Below are positions 8,404 through 16,502 of a DNA stretch of 46,286 nt, one piece after another. Made by a program: the position numbers and the translations under genes. The DNA lies in contig CAZLDQ010000013.1 of the NCBI GenBank assembly GCA_964558295.1, forward strand, positions 1 through 46,286. Reading direction: 5' to 3'. The notes beneath the pieces were generated by a model that saw only the letters and a list, made by a program, of their open reading frames with translations, searched no databases and was not told the DNA's origin. This stretch comes from JBDKTH01 sp964558295. Its GTDB lineage: Bacteria > Planctomycetota > Planctomycetia > Pirellulales > Thermoguttaceae. Each line of letters starts with the position of its first letter. Position 1 is the stretch's first letter.

Positions 8404-11400
8404 ATGCCTTCTCCCGACGAGACCTTCTACAACCTGAAACGGCTCCACGTGGTGTTTGCCGTCTCGTCGCTTGCCCTTTTGGCGGTCACCTTGTGGATGC
8501 TGGCCGTCGACCCCCAACGCGAATGGAAGGTCACCCCGCAGACCTATCGCGATCAGATCGAGCCCTGGCTTGCCAATCATCATCCCACACACGACGCACT
8601 GCAACGGCCCTCGGATTTGCAACAGCCCAGCCTTGGCAAGCGTCTCTTGCGTCTGCCGTTTATTGACGCCCTTGGCCGACCGCTGGCCATTGAGCAGATC
8701 TGGCTCCCGGAGTTGACCATCAACTACAACTTCCGCCAAGTCGCACGGTTCGACCGTTGCACCACCTGCCATCAGGCGATCGACAAGACCATGCCCGGCT
8801 CGCCTTCTTCGCCGGCATGCTTCAGCGAACAAACCCTGGCGATCAAGCTCCCCACGCCTCGGAAGCCGCCCAACCCGGCCGACACAACGCTCCAGGCGAT
8901 CTACGGCCTGTCGCTTGCCCAGGAGGGCATCCTTGCCCCAGAGCTGCCGACCGTTGGACTGGTGTCCCCGTTCTCCGCCGCCGCCAAGGCCGATCTGCTG
9001 GCAGGCGACATCATCACCAAGGTCAACGAGACTCCAGTCTCCACTCGCGACGAAGTCATCGAGCAACTGCTCCGTCCACACCGGTGGGGCGAACCGGTTT
9101 CTCTGGAGATTCGCCGGGGACTGCCCCCCCCTTATCGCTCGCACCCGCGGCTCGACCTGTTCGCCGGCCCTGCCAGTCCGCATCCAATCGGCGAGTTTGG
9201 TTGTACGATTTGCCATGCAGGGCAGGGGAGCGCCACATCGTTCAAGTTCGCCTCGCACACACCCAACACCCCGGAAGACCGAGCCCGGTGGCAGAAGAAG
9301 TATGGTTGGTTCTGGAACCACGACTGGGGCTTCCCCATGCGTCCGTCGCGGTTCGTCGAAAGCAGTTGCCTGAAGTGCCATCACGACGTGGTCGACTTGG
9401 AGCCCACGCGGCGGTTTCCCGATCCACCGGCCCCCAAGCTCTTGGCCGGTTATCATCTCGTGCGTCAGAACGGCTGCTTTGCCTGTCACGAAATCAAGGG
9501 CGTAACGGCCACCGGCGAACGACTCGGACCGGACTTGCGACTGGAGCCCAATTACCACGAAGCGGCCCAGGCCCTGCTGGACCACGCGAATCTGACCGAA
9601 GAACAGCGTCGGCTGGCCCAAGAGATCGTCCAGCATCCGGAACGGGCCGAGCCTCGCCGGCAACTGACCGCCTCGCTGCAAGCCAGCAACGGTATCCTCG
9701 ATCGGGATCAATCGTCTTTGGTAGCACTTCTGGCAACCGACAACCCGTTTCCTGGGACCATGCGCAAAGTCGGCCCCAGCCTGCGGGAATTGAGCGGCAA
9801 ACTCGACCGGACGTTTCTTAACGCCTGGACGTGGCAACCGTCGCACTTCCGGCCCGAAACGCGAATGCCACAATTCTTCGGCCAGTACGAACACCTGGAA
9901 GGAGAAACGCTGGCCAATACCCGGCGGCTGGAAGCTGTCGAGGTCCAGGCGATCAACGAGTATCTGTTGGCTGTCGCACGGCCCGTAGCTCCCTTGAACG
10001 CCCCCCAAGGCGTCTCCGAGCCGCCGTCGGCCGACCGAGGCAAGAGACTGTTTGAGTTCCAGGGTTGTCTGGCCTGCCACAAACACAATGACTTCCCGGA
10101 AGGTCAGGCCACGCAAGGGCCGGACCTGTCGAATCTCGGCGCCAAGCTTACGACTCCCGCCGGTGTGACGTGGCTAGCCAGTTGGCTCCGCGATCCGACG
10201 CGGCACTCGCCGCGCACGCTGATGCCCAATCCGATGCTGGCATCGCCAAGCCAGGGGATGCAAAGTGATCCGGTTGCTGATCTGGCGGCCTATTTGTTGT
10301 CATCGCGCAACTGGCAGCCCCAAGACGTCCCTCCCCTGATCGAAGCCGATCTCGATGCCTTGGCCCTGGAGCACCTGAGCAAAACGTATCCCAAGAGTCT
10401 GGCTCAACAGTTTTTGCGGGAGGGCATTCCCGCGTCGATGGCCGACGAGGTGCAAGGAGACGCCTTGGAACTGGTCGGCCCGATCACCCAAGCGAAGAAG
10501 CTCCGCTACGTCGGCCGCCGAACAATCCGTAAGCGGGGCTGTTCCGGTTGCCACGACATTCCCGGCTTTGAAACGGCCCCATGGATCGGTCCGGCTCTGT
10601 CCGACTGGGGCCGGAAGCAGGAATCGCTCTTAGCCTTCGGGCAGGTCCATCAATTCCTCGCCAAGAGCACCACGGGTCAACTGGCCGACGCACCGGACAC
10701 GACCTTCTTCGAGGAAGCCGTACAAGCCCAACGACGCGAGGGGTTCCTCTGGCAGAAACTGAAGGCCCCGCGAAGCTTTGACTATCAAACCGCTGCGAAC
10801 AAAGGCTTCAATGAACAGCTCTTGATGGGCCGCTTCACGCTTTCCCCCCAAGCGCGTGAAGCAATTATCACGTTCGTCCTCGGCCTGGTCGCTGAACCAC
10901 CCACGGAGAAATACGTCGCCAAACCCGACCGTCGCCGCCAGGCGATCATTGAAGGCCGGAAGGTCTTGGATCAGTACGGCTGTGCCCTGTGTCACACCCT
11001 GGAGATGGAGCGTTGGGCATTCCACTACGATCCCGCAGACGCCGAAGAACCGGGGAAGATCGACGACTTCGCCTTCATGGCCCCCACGTTCTCGCCCGCC
11101 CAATTGGCCGCGTCGATGAAAATCGACCGCCGCGGATTGGGGCATGCCGAGGTCGTTGGCATGCCCCGAGTCGACGCCCAAGGAAAGCTCCAGTTGGTCG
11201 ACGGTGATGAAGAAGACGAACAGGGCGTCCCGCTGCCCATGGCCAGTTTCACCCTCTGGGAGCCGGCCGCGATTCACGGCCAGGTATGGCGAGTGGGCGG
11301 GGCTGACCTGTTGGTCTATCAACATCAGCTTACCGGCACGCGAGCCCCTTGGGGCGGCACTTTTGCCCGACTCCTCTATCCCAAAGCCCTGGCCGACGCA

Positions 11401-12084
11401 AAGGCCCGTGGCTCCTCGGCCTCCGAGGTTGAAGCCTGGGGATGGGGCCCGCCGCCACTGGTACATGAGGGGTCGAGGGTTCAGCCGGCTTGGCTCTACA
11501 ACTACTTGCTCGCCCCAACGGTGATCCGGCCGGCCGCCGTACTCCGCATGCCTACATTTCATCTGTCCACGGACGAAGCCGGCAAGCTGGTCGATTATTT
11601 TGCCGCTGCCGCCGGGGCCGAGTTCCCTTACAGTACCGATCCGCGCCGCCAGAGCGGACGGTTGGAACATCTTACTCCGGAGCAATCGGCCCGGTTCGAT
11701 CGAGCTTTGCGGTTGCTCACCGATCGGACGACCTACTGCGCCAAGTGTCACCTGATCGGTGACTTCAGCCCTGGCGGCGCAAACCGTACGATCCTGGCCC
11801 CGAACCTCGATCAAGTGAGCCGGCGGGTCCGGCCGGAATATGTGCGTCGCTGGCTTGCCAATCCGAGATCGGTCCTCCCCTATACGGCGATGCCCGTCAA
11901 CTTCCCACCCACCGGTGATCCCAGGGGCCAAGACCTGTATCCTGGCAGCAGCCTCGAACAACTCGACGCCGTCACCGATCTGTTGTTGAACTACGACAGC
12001 TATATGCAGCGACGCATCTCAATTCGAGCGATCGTCGAGGAGCCGATGGCTCCGAAGCCCGCCCCAGCGAATGGACCCAAGTAG
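8404..12084 (+). CDS. Membrane-anchored octahaem cytochrome c with PDZ domain
   Basis: A 1226-residue protein with one N-terminal membrane anchor (about residues 14-37) and eight CxxCH haem c sites beginning at residues 119, 267, 322, 358, 555, 713, 860 and 1112. Between sites 1 and 2 is a PDZ-like domain (about 180-245) with GLVSPFSAAAKADLLAGDII, the usual carboxylate-loop and Gly-Asp-x-Ile pattern. The rest is exported and probably periplasmic. The N-terminal FYNLKRLHVVF segment is, to my knowledge, typical of planctomycete cytochromes encoded next to bc-type complexes. It should pass electrons from a quinol-oxidising complex to a terminal acceptor, with the PDZ domain docking a partner or peptide end. 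Downstream genes encode a cupredoxin-like protein, a dihaem cytochrome and haem A/O synthases, consistent with oxidase-linked respiration. Assignment of all eight haems is direct; the partner complex is inferred. Confidence 0.88.
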   Translation: MPSPDETFYNLKRLHVVFAVSSLALLAVTLWMLAVDPQREWKVTPQTYRDQIEPWLANHHPTHDALQRPSDLQQPSLGKRLLRLPFIDALGRPLAIEQIWLPELTINYNFRQVARFDRCTTCHQAIDKTMPGSPSSPACFSEQTLAIKLPTPRKPPNPADTTLQAIYGLSLAQEGILAPELPTVGLVSPFSAAAKADLLAGDIITKVNETPVSTRDEVIEQLLRPHRWGEPVSLEIRRGLPPPYRSHPRLDLFAGPASPHPIGEFGCTICHAGQGSATSFKFASHTPNTPEDRARWQKKYGWFWNHDWGFPMRPSRFVESSCLKCHHDVVDLEPTRRFPDPPAPKLLAGYHLVRQNGCFACHEIKGVTATGERLGPDLRLEPNYHEAAQALLDHANLTEEQRRLAQEIVQHPERAEPRRQLTASLQASNGILDRDQSSLVALLATDNPFPGTMRKVGPSLRELSGKLDRTFLNAWTWQPSHFRPETRMPQFFGQYEHLEGETLANTRRLEAVEVQAINEYLLAVARPVAPLNAPQGVSEPPSADRGKRLFEFQGCLACHKHNDFPEGQATQGPDLSNLGAKLTTPAGVTWLASWLRDPTRHSPRTLMPNPMLASPSQGMQSDPVADLAAYLLSSRNWQPQDVPPLIEADLDALALEHLSKTYPKSLAQQFLREGIPASMADEVQGDALELVGPITQAKKLRYVGRRTIRKRGCSGCHDIPGFETAPWIGPALSDWGRKQESLLAFGQVHQFLAKSTTGQLADAPDTTFFEEAVQAQRREGFLWQKLKAPRSFDYQTAANKGFNEQLLMGRFTLSPQAREAIITFVLGLVAEPPTEKYVAKPDRRRQAIIEGRKVLDQYGCALCHTLEMERWAFHYDPADAEEPGKIDDFAFMAPTFSPAQLAASMKIDRRGLGHAEVVGMPRVDAQGKLQLVDGDEEDEQGVPLPMASFTLWEPAAIHGQVWRVGGADLLVYQHQLTGTRAPWGGTFARLLYPKALADAKARGSSASEVEAWGWGPPPLVHEGSRVQPAWLYNYLLAPTVIRPAAVLRMPTFHLSTDEAGKLVDYFAAAAGAEFPYSTDPRRQSGRLEHLTPEQSARFDRALRLLTDRTTYCAKCHLIGDFSPGGANRTILAPNLDQVSRRVRPEYVRRWLANPRSVLPYTAMPVNFPPTGDPRGQDLYPGSSLEQLDAVTDLLLNYDSYMQRRISIRAIVEEPMAPKPAPANGPK

Positions 12085-12200
12085 CCCGAACAGAGGAGCC
12101 AGCGCATGGCAGATCGCTTGCCCGTCGCTTAGACTAATAGAGTCGCGTTTCTTGCGTCCCAACTCATCCCCTTGCAGTCCCCCTCTGAGAGAGAATTGCT

Positions 12201-12998
12201 ATGACGCATCGGCTGAACCGACGCCAGTTCTTCGCTAACTCGGCGGCCACCGCCGCAGGAGCAATGGCCGCCCGGTTCTTGGGCCCCGCGATTCTCAAAG
12301 GTGCGGAGCCCGACGAGTGGGGAGACTTGGTCGGCCGGCTGGTCTACGACGGACAGGCCCCGGAACGCAAGAAGCTTGTTGTCGACAAGGACGTCGATTG
12401 TTGCGGCAGATTCGACATCCGCGACGAGTCTCTCATGGTCGGGCCTGACGGCGGACTGGCCAATGTTTACATCTACGTGCGTACCCGAAAGGTGAGGATC
12501 TGTCCCGAACTGGCCGACACCGTGCCCGAGCGAGTCATACTCGACAATCGCGACTGTATCTTCCAGCCCCACTGCATGGCAATCTGGATCGACAAGCAGG
12601 AGTATTACATCGTCAACTCCGATCCTGTGGCCCAAAATGTCGCCTTCTCGCCGCTGGGCGACGTGCCGGCCAATATTGTGCTTCCCGTGGGAGGCGACGC
12701 CACCTGGAAATTCAAACGCAAACAGAACCTCCCAGTTCCAATCGCCTGCAACTACCATCCTTGGGAGAGTGCCTATATTCTGCCGCGCGAAGATCCATAC
12801 GTGGCCATCACCACCGCCGACGGCAGCTTCCGTATTCCTCAGTTGCCCGTCGGCAAGTTGGAGTTTCAGGTGTGGCAGGAGCGGGGGGGGTATCTGGATA
12901 CACCTCAGTGGCCGAAAGGACGCTTTGAGCTTACGATTAAGCCGGGGACCAATGAATTGGGGACGATCAAGTTGTCGCCAGCCTTGTTCGAGAAGTAG
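12201..12998 (+). CDS. Tat-exported cupredoxin-like protein (methylamine-utilization-type)
   Basis: The 265-residue protein starts with a twin-arginine signal (NRRQFFANSAATAAGAMAA), so it is probably exported folded. The mature part matches a planctomycete family with a cupredoxin-like fold joined to a carboxypeptidase-regulatory-like beta domain: IVNSDPVAQNVAF, IACNYHPWESAY and TADGSFRIPQLPVGKLEF. In relatives I remember the first block as NSDPxxHNV and the second as CxxHPWM, giving type 1 copper ligands. Here the first His is Gln and the Met is replaced, with Cys and the second His kept, so copper binding may be altered or lost. It sits between two c-type cytochrome genes and may carry or receive electrons with them. 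A GAGAGAGA purine tract lies about eight bases before the ATG. Confidence 0.7.
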   Translation: MTHRLNRRQFFANSAATAAGAMAARFLGPAILKGAEPDEWGDLVGRLVYDGQAPERKKLVVDKDVDCCGRFDIRDESLMVGPDGGLANVYIYVRTRKVRICPELADTVPERVILDNRDCIFQPHCMAIWIDKQEYYIVNSDPVAQNVAFSPLGDVPANIVLPVGGDATWKFKRKQNLPVPIACNYHPWESAYILPREDPYVAITTADGSFRIPQLPVGKLEFQVWQERGGYLDTPQWPKGRFELTIKPGTNELGTIKLSPALFEK

Positions 12999-13066
12999 CC
13001 TTGCCAGGGATCGTACCACCGTTGTCTTGCTGGACTGTCTCCTATTCAAAACTACTCCCACCCGTA

Positions 13067-14197
13067 ATGCACCGACCAACTGCACAAACGGTTTGCGTTG
13101 GAACCACACTGCTGGCATCATTGCTCCTCGTATCGGGGTGTAGCATCTCCGGGCCGGCCGAGTTCCCCTTGAATCTCGAAGGCCGCGCCCCGAAGACAGT
13201 CAGCCTTGCCCAGAACGAAGCCCTCAAGGAAGCCATGACGGCGTTATTCGGCACGCCGGACGAGCCGCGTGTTCCCGAAGGCTCGGGCTTGGCCCTGGAC
13301 CGCTTGAAGGCCGCAGCCGGTCCCGTGGCCGGCGATGCGGATGGCACTCAACGGGGCCTGTTCCGGCAGCACTGTGTCAGTTGCCATGGGCTGGCCGGGG
13401 ATGGAGCCGGCCCCAGTGCGTCGATGCTCAATCCCTACCCGCGTGACTATCGCTTGGGACTGTTCAAGTTCACCTCGACTCTGCCCGGTGTGAAGCCGAC
13501 CACCGACGATCTTCAATCGACGCTCTTGCGCGGGATTCCCGGCACGGCGATGCCTTCGTTCGCCCGCTTGCCTTCCGAGGAGATTGCGGCTTTGCTCGAG
13601 TATGTCAAGTACCTGAGCATTCGCGGCGAGACCGAACGCTTCCTGATCCAACTCGTAGTGGATGAAGACGAATATCTGCCACTGGACATGGAGTATGTGA
13701 AAAACGAAGGACTGCGCCCGGTCGTAGCCGCCTGGGAAGCACCACAAAAGGCTCCCGGCTTGATCGTCACGCCGCCCCCGCGTCCACCGCTGAATACCCC
13801 CGCTGAGCGTCTCACCTCGATCGCTCGCGGGAAGGAACTCTACGCCACAAAGGATGCCCAGTGTGTGAAGTGCCACGGTCCCCAGGGCAAGGGCGACGGC
13901 GAACAGACGGACCTCTACGACGACTGGAACAAGCCCAAGCAGGGGCTGTCGCCTGCGCAAACCGCTGACTTGGCTAAGCTGTACAAGCTGCCCAGCCAGC
14001 AGATTCGTCCTCGCAATTTCACCAAGGGCATCTTCCGCGGCGGCAGCCGACCGGAGGATCTTTACCTGCGGGTCTACATCGGCATCAAGGGAACCCCCAT
14101 GCCCGGCGTCGGTCCAACTCCCAGCGTCAAAGGAGTCTTCACCGCCGAGGAGATTTGGGATGTGGTAAATTACGTTCGCTCGCTAAGGAGTGACTGA
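13067..14197 (+). CDS. Dihaem cytochrome c lipoprotein
   Basis: Translation from the ATG at 13067 gives 376 residues with a lipoprotein signal ending in the lipobox LLVSGC, so the protein is probably anchored by lipid outside the inner membrane. The frame is also open to a TTG at 13001, but that would put 22 extra residues before the signal. Two haem c sites are present: CVSCH at residue 103 and CVKCH at residue 266, each opening a separate class I-like domain (CHGLAGDGAGP and CHGPQGKGDG). Met-containing loops near TAMPSFARL and GTPMPGVGP are likely sixth-ligand regions. It lies 68 bases after the cupredoxin-like gene and is followed by ctaA and ctaB, which places it in an oxidase-linked chain, for example as electron donor to the oxidase. 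The oxidase subunits are not in the window. Confidence 0.85.
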   Translation: MHRPTAQTVCVGTTLLASLLLVSGCSISGPAEFPLNLEGRAPKTVSLAQNEALKEAMTALFGTPDEPRVPEGSGLALDRLKAAAGPVAGDADGTQRGLFRQHCVSCHGLAGDGAGPSASMLNPYPRDYRLGLFKFTSTLPGVKPTTDDLQSTLLRGIPGTAMPSFARLPSEEIAALLEYVKYLSIRGETERFLIQLVVDEDEYLPLDMEYVKNEGLRPVVAAWEAPQKAPGLIVTPPPRPPLNTPAERLTSIARGKELYATKDAQCVKCHGPQGKGDGEQTDLYDDWNKPKQGLSPAQTADLAKLYKLPSQQIRPRNFTKGIFRGGSRPEDLYLRVYIGIKGTPMPGVGPTPSVKGVFTAEEIWDVVNYVRSLRSD

Positions 14198-14202
14198 ACG
14201 AG

Positions 14203-14304
14203 AATGATCAATGATGCGTGATGAATGAAAAGCCGCGAAGAGGCAAGCCAGTGGCGTCGTCCCTTCACTATCCACTGCCCACGAATTCCTGACTACTCCA
14301 TCCC
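14203..14304. repeat. Heptamer-type intergenic repeat, locus 1
   Basis: The gap between the dihaem cytochrome and ctaA holds AATGATCAATGATG (14203-14216) and AAGAGGCAAGCCA (14238-14250). Both recur in the same order at 25339-25352 and 25365-25377. A degenerate CACTATCCACTGCCCAC run follows, ending directly before the ATG. The pattern matches other heptamer loci in this window. Confidence 0.6.
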
Positions 14305-15309
14305 ATGCCCAACCACTCCCCCCCATCACCACTAGGCTCATCCTGGCCGCACCGCCTGGCTTGGCTGTTGGCATGCGCAACGTTTCCCTTGATTTGGAGG
14401 GGGGGACTGGTCACGACGTATGGGGCGGGAATGGCCGTGCCAGACTGGCCCAATACGTATGGCTACAACCTGTTCTTGTATCCGCTGGCCAGTTGGCTGA
14501 CGGTTTGGGATGTGTTCTTGGAACATAGCCACCGGCTGATTGGGGCCGCGGTGGGAACCATGACGATCGTCCTAGCCGTAGGACTGTGGCATTCCGAACG
14601 GCGCCGGTGGCTTCGCTCCTTGGGCATCGCGGCAATTGTCGGCGTCTGTATTCAGGGAACTCTGGGCGGGCTGCGCGTGCTCGGCGATGAACTGCTCCTG
14701 GCCAAAATCCACGGTTGCACGGCTCCGCTGTTCTTCGCTCTCTGTGCGGCATTGGTCACCTTCACGTCACCCCGCTGGCAAGAAACCGGCCGGTCTCCAG
14801 AGTCTGTTGCGGTCGGCCGGCTTCCCAGATTCGCCCTGGCAGCGACCTTGGGCGTTTACCTCCAGATCGTGTTGGGAGCCCAGTTGCGACATCTCCCCCC
14901 TGGAGCAACCCCAGGCTGGTTTGCTTTCTGGACCTGGATCCATTTGATCGTTGCCGGCCTGGTACTCGTCGGCATCCTCGGGCTGACTGTAGCGGTGATT
15001 CGGCGTCCAGGCCACGAGCCGCTCCTGACCCGGCGAGCAACGATTCTCCTCTGGCTAATCGTTGTCCAAGTCCTCCTGGGACTAGCCACGTGGGTCGTGA
15101 ACTTCGGCTTCCCCGCTTGGTTTCTGGACTATTTCTGGGATATCGATTACACCGTCGTTGCCGAAGGACGGCTGCAAGCCTTGGTGACCACGGCCCATAT
15201 GGGCGTCGGCTCACTCTGTCTGGTGGCCGTATCATCTCTCACGCTCTGGCTGCTACGATTCTCTAGAACTTCAGCAAACCAGAAGACCGTCCCCGCAATA
15301 AAGGTCTGA
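14305..15309 (+). CDS. ctaA: Haem A synthase (COX15/CtaA family)
   Basis: This 334-residue inner-membrane protein of about eight helices oxidises the C8 methyl of haem O to a formyl group, giving haem A for cytochrome oxidase. Family signatures are in order: GGLVTTYGAGMAVPDWP near residue 33, EHSHRLIG with Glu73, His74 and His76, KIHG with His136, TWIHLIVAG with His213 and TTAHMGVG with His298. These give the expected paired histidines for two haem sites in each half of the protein. The length is normal. The ATG at 14305 lies directly after a repeat-containing spacer. The stop is four bases before the TTG of ctaB, so the two are co-transcribed and act in sequence, CtaB making haem O and CtaA converting it. 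No oxidase structural gene is present in the window. Confidence 0.92.
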   Translation: MPNHSPPSPLGSSWPHRLAWLLACATFPLIWRGGLVTTYGAGMAVPDWPNTYGYNLFLYPLASWLTVWDVFLEHSHRLIGAAVGTMTIVLAVGLWHSERRRWLRSLGIAAIVGVCIQGTLGGLRVLGDELLLAKIHGCTAPLFFALCAALVTFTSPRWQETGRSPESVAVGRLPRFALAATLGVYLQIVLGAQLRHLPPGATPGWFAFWTWIHLIVAGLVLVGILGLTVAVIRRPGHEPLLTRRATILLWLIVVQVLLGLATWVVNFGFPAWFLDYFWDIDYTVVAEGRLQALVTTAHMGVGSLCLVAVSSLTLWLLRFSRTSANQKTVPAIKV

Positions 15310-15313
15310 TGAT

Positions 15314-16291
15314 TTGAATCAAGCCGTGCCCAACACGACGCAAGATCCACTTCCCGGACCGGAAGTTCAGCGGCCGGTATTTTCCTTGGGTCTTCCCAAT
15401 CCTGAGCGTTCTGCTCTTAGCATGGCCTCGCTCTTCTCCCTCGCCAGCGCCTACTGGCAAGCCAGCCGGCCACGAATTCTGGCGATGCTGTTGTTGACGA
15501 TGACGGCCACAGCCTTGGTCGCCGGCTCTCAACCACCTGCCTGGCCGTTGCTGTTCCATGCACTCGTCGGCTCGGCGCTGGTGATCATCGGAGCCATCGC
15601 GTTGAACCAGCGTCTGGAGTATCAGAGCGATGCCCGAATGCCGCGCACCGCCAGCCGCCCTCTCCCATCCGGCCGTTTGAGCCGCCGGCAAATGACGGTT
15701 TATGGCCTCGTGACAACGCTCCTTGGGTTGGCCGATCTGGCTCTCCTGGTCAATCGGACCGCTGTACTATTGGCCGCCACGAGTTGGACGATCTATGTCT
15801 GGATCTATACCCCGTCTAAACGGCTTGCCCCATGGCAGACGGCCATCGGAGCCGTAGCCGGGGCGATGCCCACCCTGCTCGGGGGCGCCGTGGCCGGCGC
15901 GGCCTTCAGTCCACATGCCCTCACGTTGTTCGGAATCGTCTATTTCTGGCAGTTCCCCCATGCCATGGCCATTGCTTGGCTCTACCGCGAGCAATTCGCC
16001 TCGGCCGAGGTGAAATTACCGACCGTGCTTGATCCGTCGGGCCGCTCGGCAGGGCTATTGTCACTAGCCGGCGTAATAGCCCTGTTCCTCGTTAGCCTTG
16101 TGCCGGTCATCACCGCTACTGCCGGCTGGGGATACCTTACGGTGATCGTGCTATTGGCCGTCGGCTACTTAATCCCAGTGATTCGGTTTCTTGTGCGGCC
16201 CAAAGCCACGACCGCCCGGCAGCTGCTCGGCGCTTCCTTTGTTTACCTTCCCGTTGCTATCGCCACCCTATTGGTGGTCTTGAGCTGGTAA
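15314..16291 (+). CDS. ctaB: Protohaem IX farnesyltransferase (haem O synthase)
   Basis: A UbiA-family prenyltransferase with about eight or nine hydrophobic helices. It adds a farnesyl group to protohaem IX to make haem O in the inner membrane. The first aspartate-rich motif is NQRLEYQSDARMPRTASRP (Asn98 and Asp106 in the long form) and the second loop is YTPSKRLAPWQTAIGAVAGA, both diagnostic of CtaB. The first start in frame is TTG at 15314, four bases after the ctaA stop, which suits translational coupling. An ATG at 15422 gives a shorter 289-residue protein beginning MASLFSLASAYWQASRPR, closer to the usual CtaB N-terminus and equally possible. It is the last gene of the respiratory block. 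A short GCCGGC hairpin follows the stop. Confidence 0.92.
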   Translation: MNQAVPNTTQDPLPGPEVQRPVFSLGLPNPERSALSMASLFSLASAYWQASRPRILAMLLLTMTATALVAGSQPPAWPLLFHALVGSALVIIGAIALNQRLEYQSDARMPRTASRPLPSGRLSRRQMTVYGLVTTLLGLADLALLVNRTAVLLAATSWTIYVWIYTPSKRLAPWQTAIGAVAGAMPTLLGGAVAGAAFSPHALTLFGIVYFWQFPHAMAIAWLYREQFASAEVKLPTVLDPSGRSAGLLSLAGVIALFLVSLVPVITATAGWGYLTVIVLLAVGYLIPVIRFLVRPKATTARQLLGASFVYLPVAIATLLVVLSW

Positions 16292-16302
16292 GCGAAGCTG
16301 AA

Positions 16303-16317
16303 GCCGGCAAAGCCGGC
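16303..16317 (+). terminator. Weak candidate terminator hairpin after ctaB
   Basis: GCCGGC-AAA-GCCGGC begins 12 bases after the ctaB stop and can fold as a six-pair stem with a three-base loop. No T run follows directly; the next bases are C-rich. It could end the respiratory transcript, but the support is only position and symmetry. Confidence 0.3.
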
Positions 16318-16502
16318 CCCATCGGCCCCGTCTTCCCCCCCCGCTGCTACCGGTCCGTCTTTCCCCCAATCCCCTTTGTCTCTTATACTTGGAGATAGGA
16401 CTTTGCCCGCCTGGGGCGACACACCCACGTGGGGAGAAGTATAGTCCGCGTGGCAAGTATTCCGAGCAGATCCCTTTTCCTTTGGAAGGACGGGTGGCAG
16501 GT

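Noticed and set aside
8149..10116. Minus-strand open frame of 655 codons
   Set aside because: It is antisense to the AraC-type regulator end and the octahaem cytochrome, whose motifs are unmistakable; long antisense frames are common in GC-rich genes.
16389..16502. Longer start of the PQQ-propeller protein
   Set aside because: The extra residues are basic and low complexity, while a signal peptide follows the ATG at 16503.
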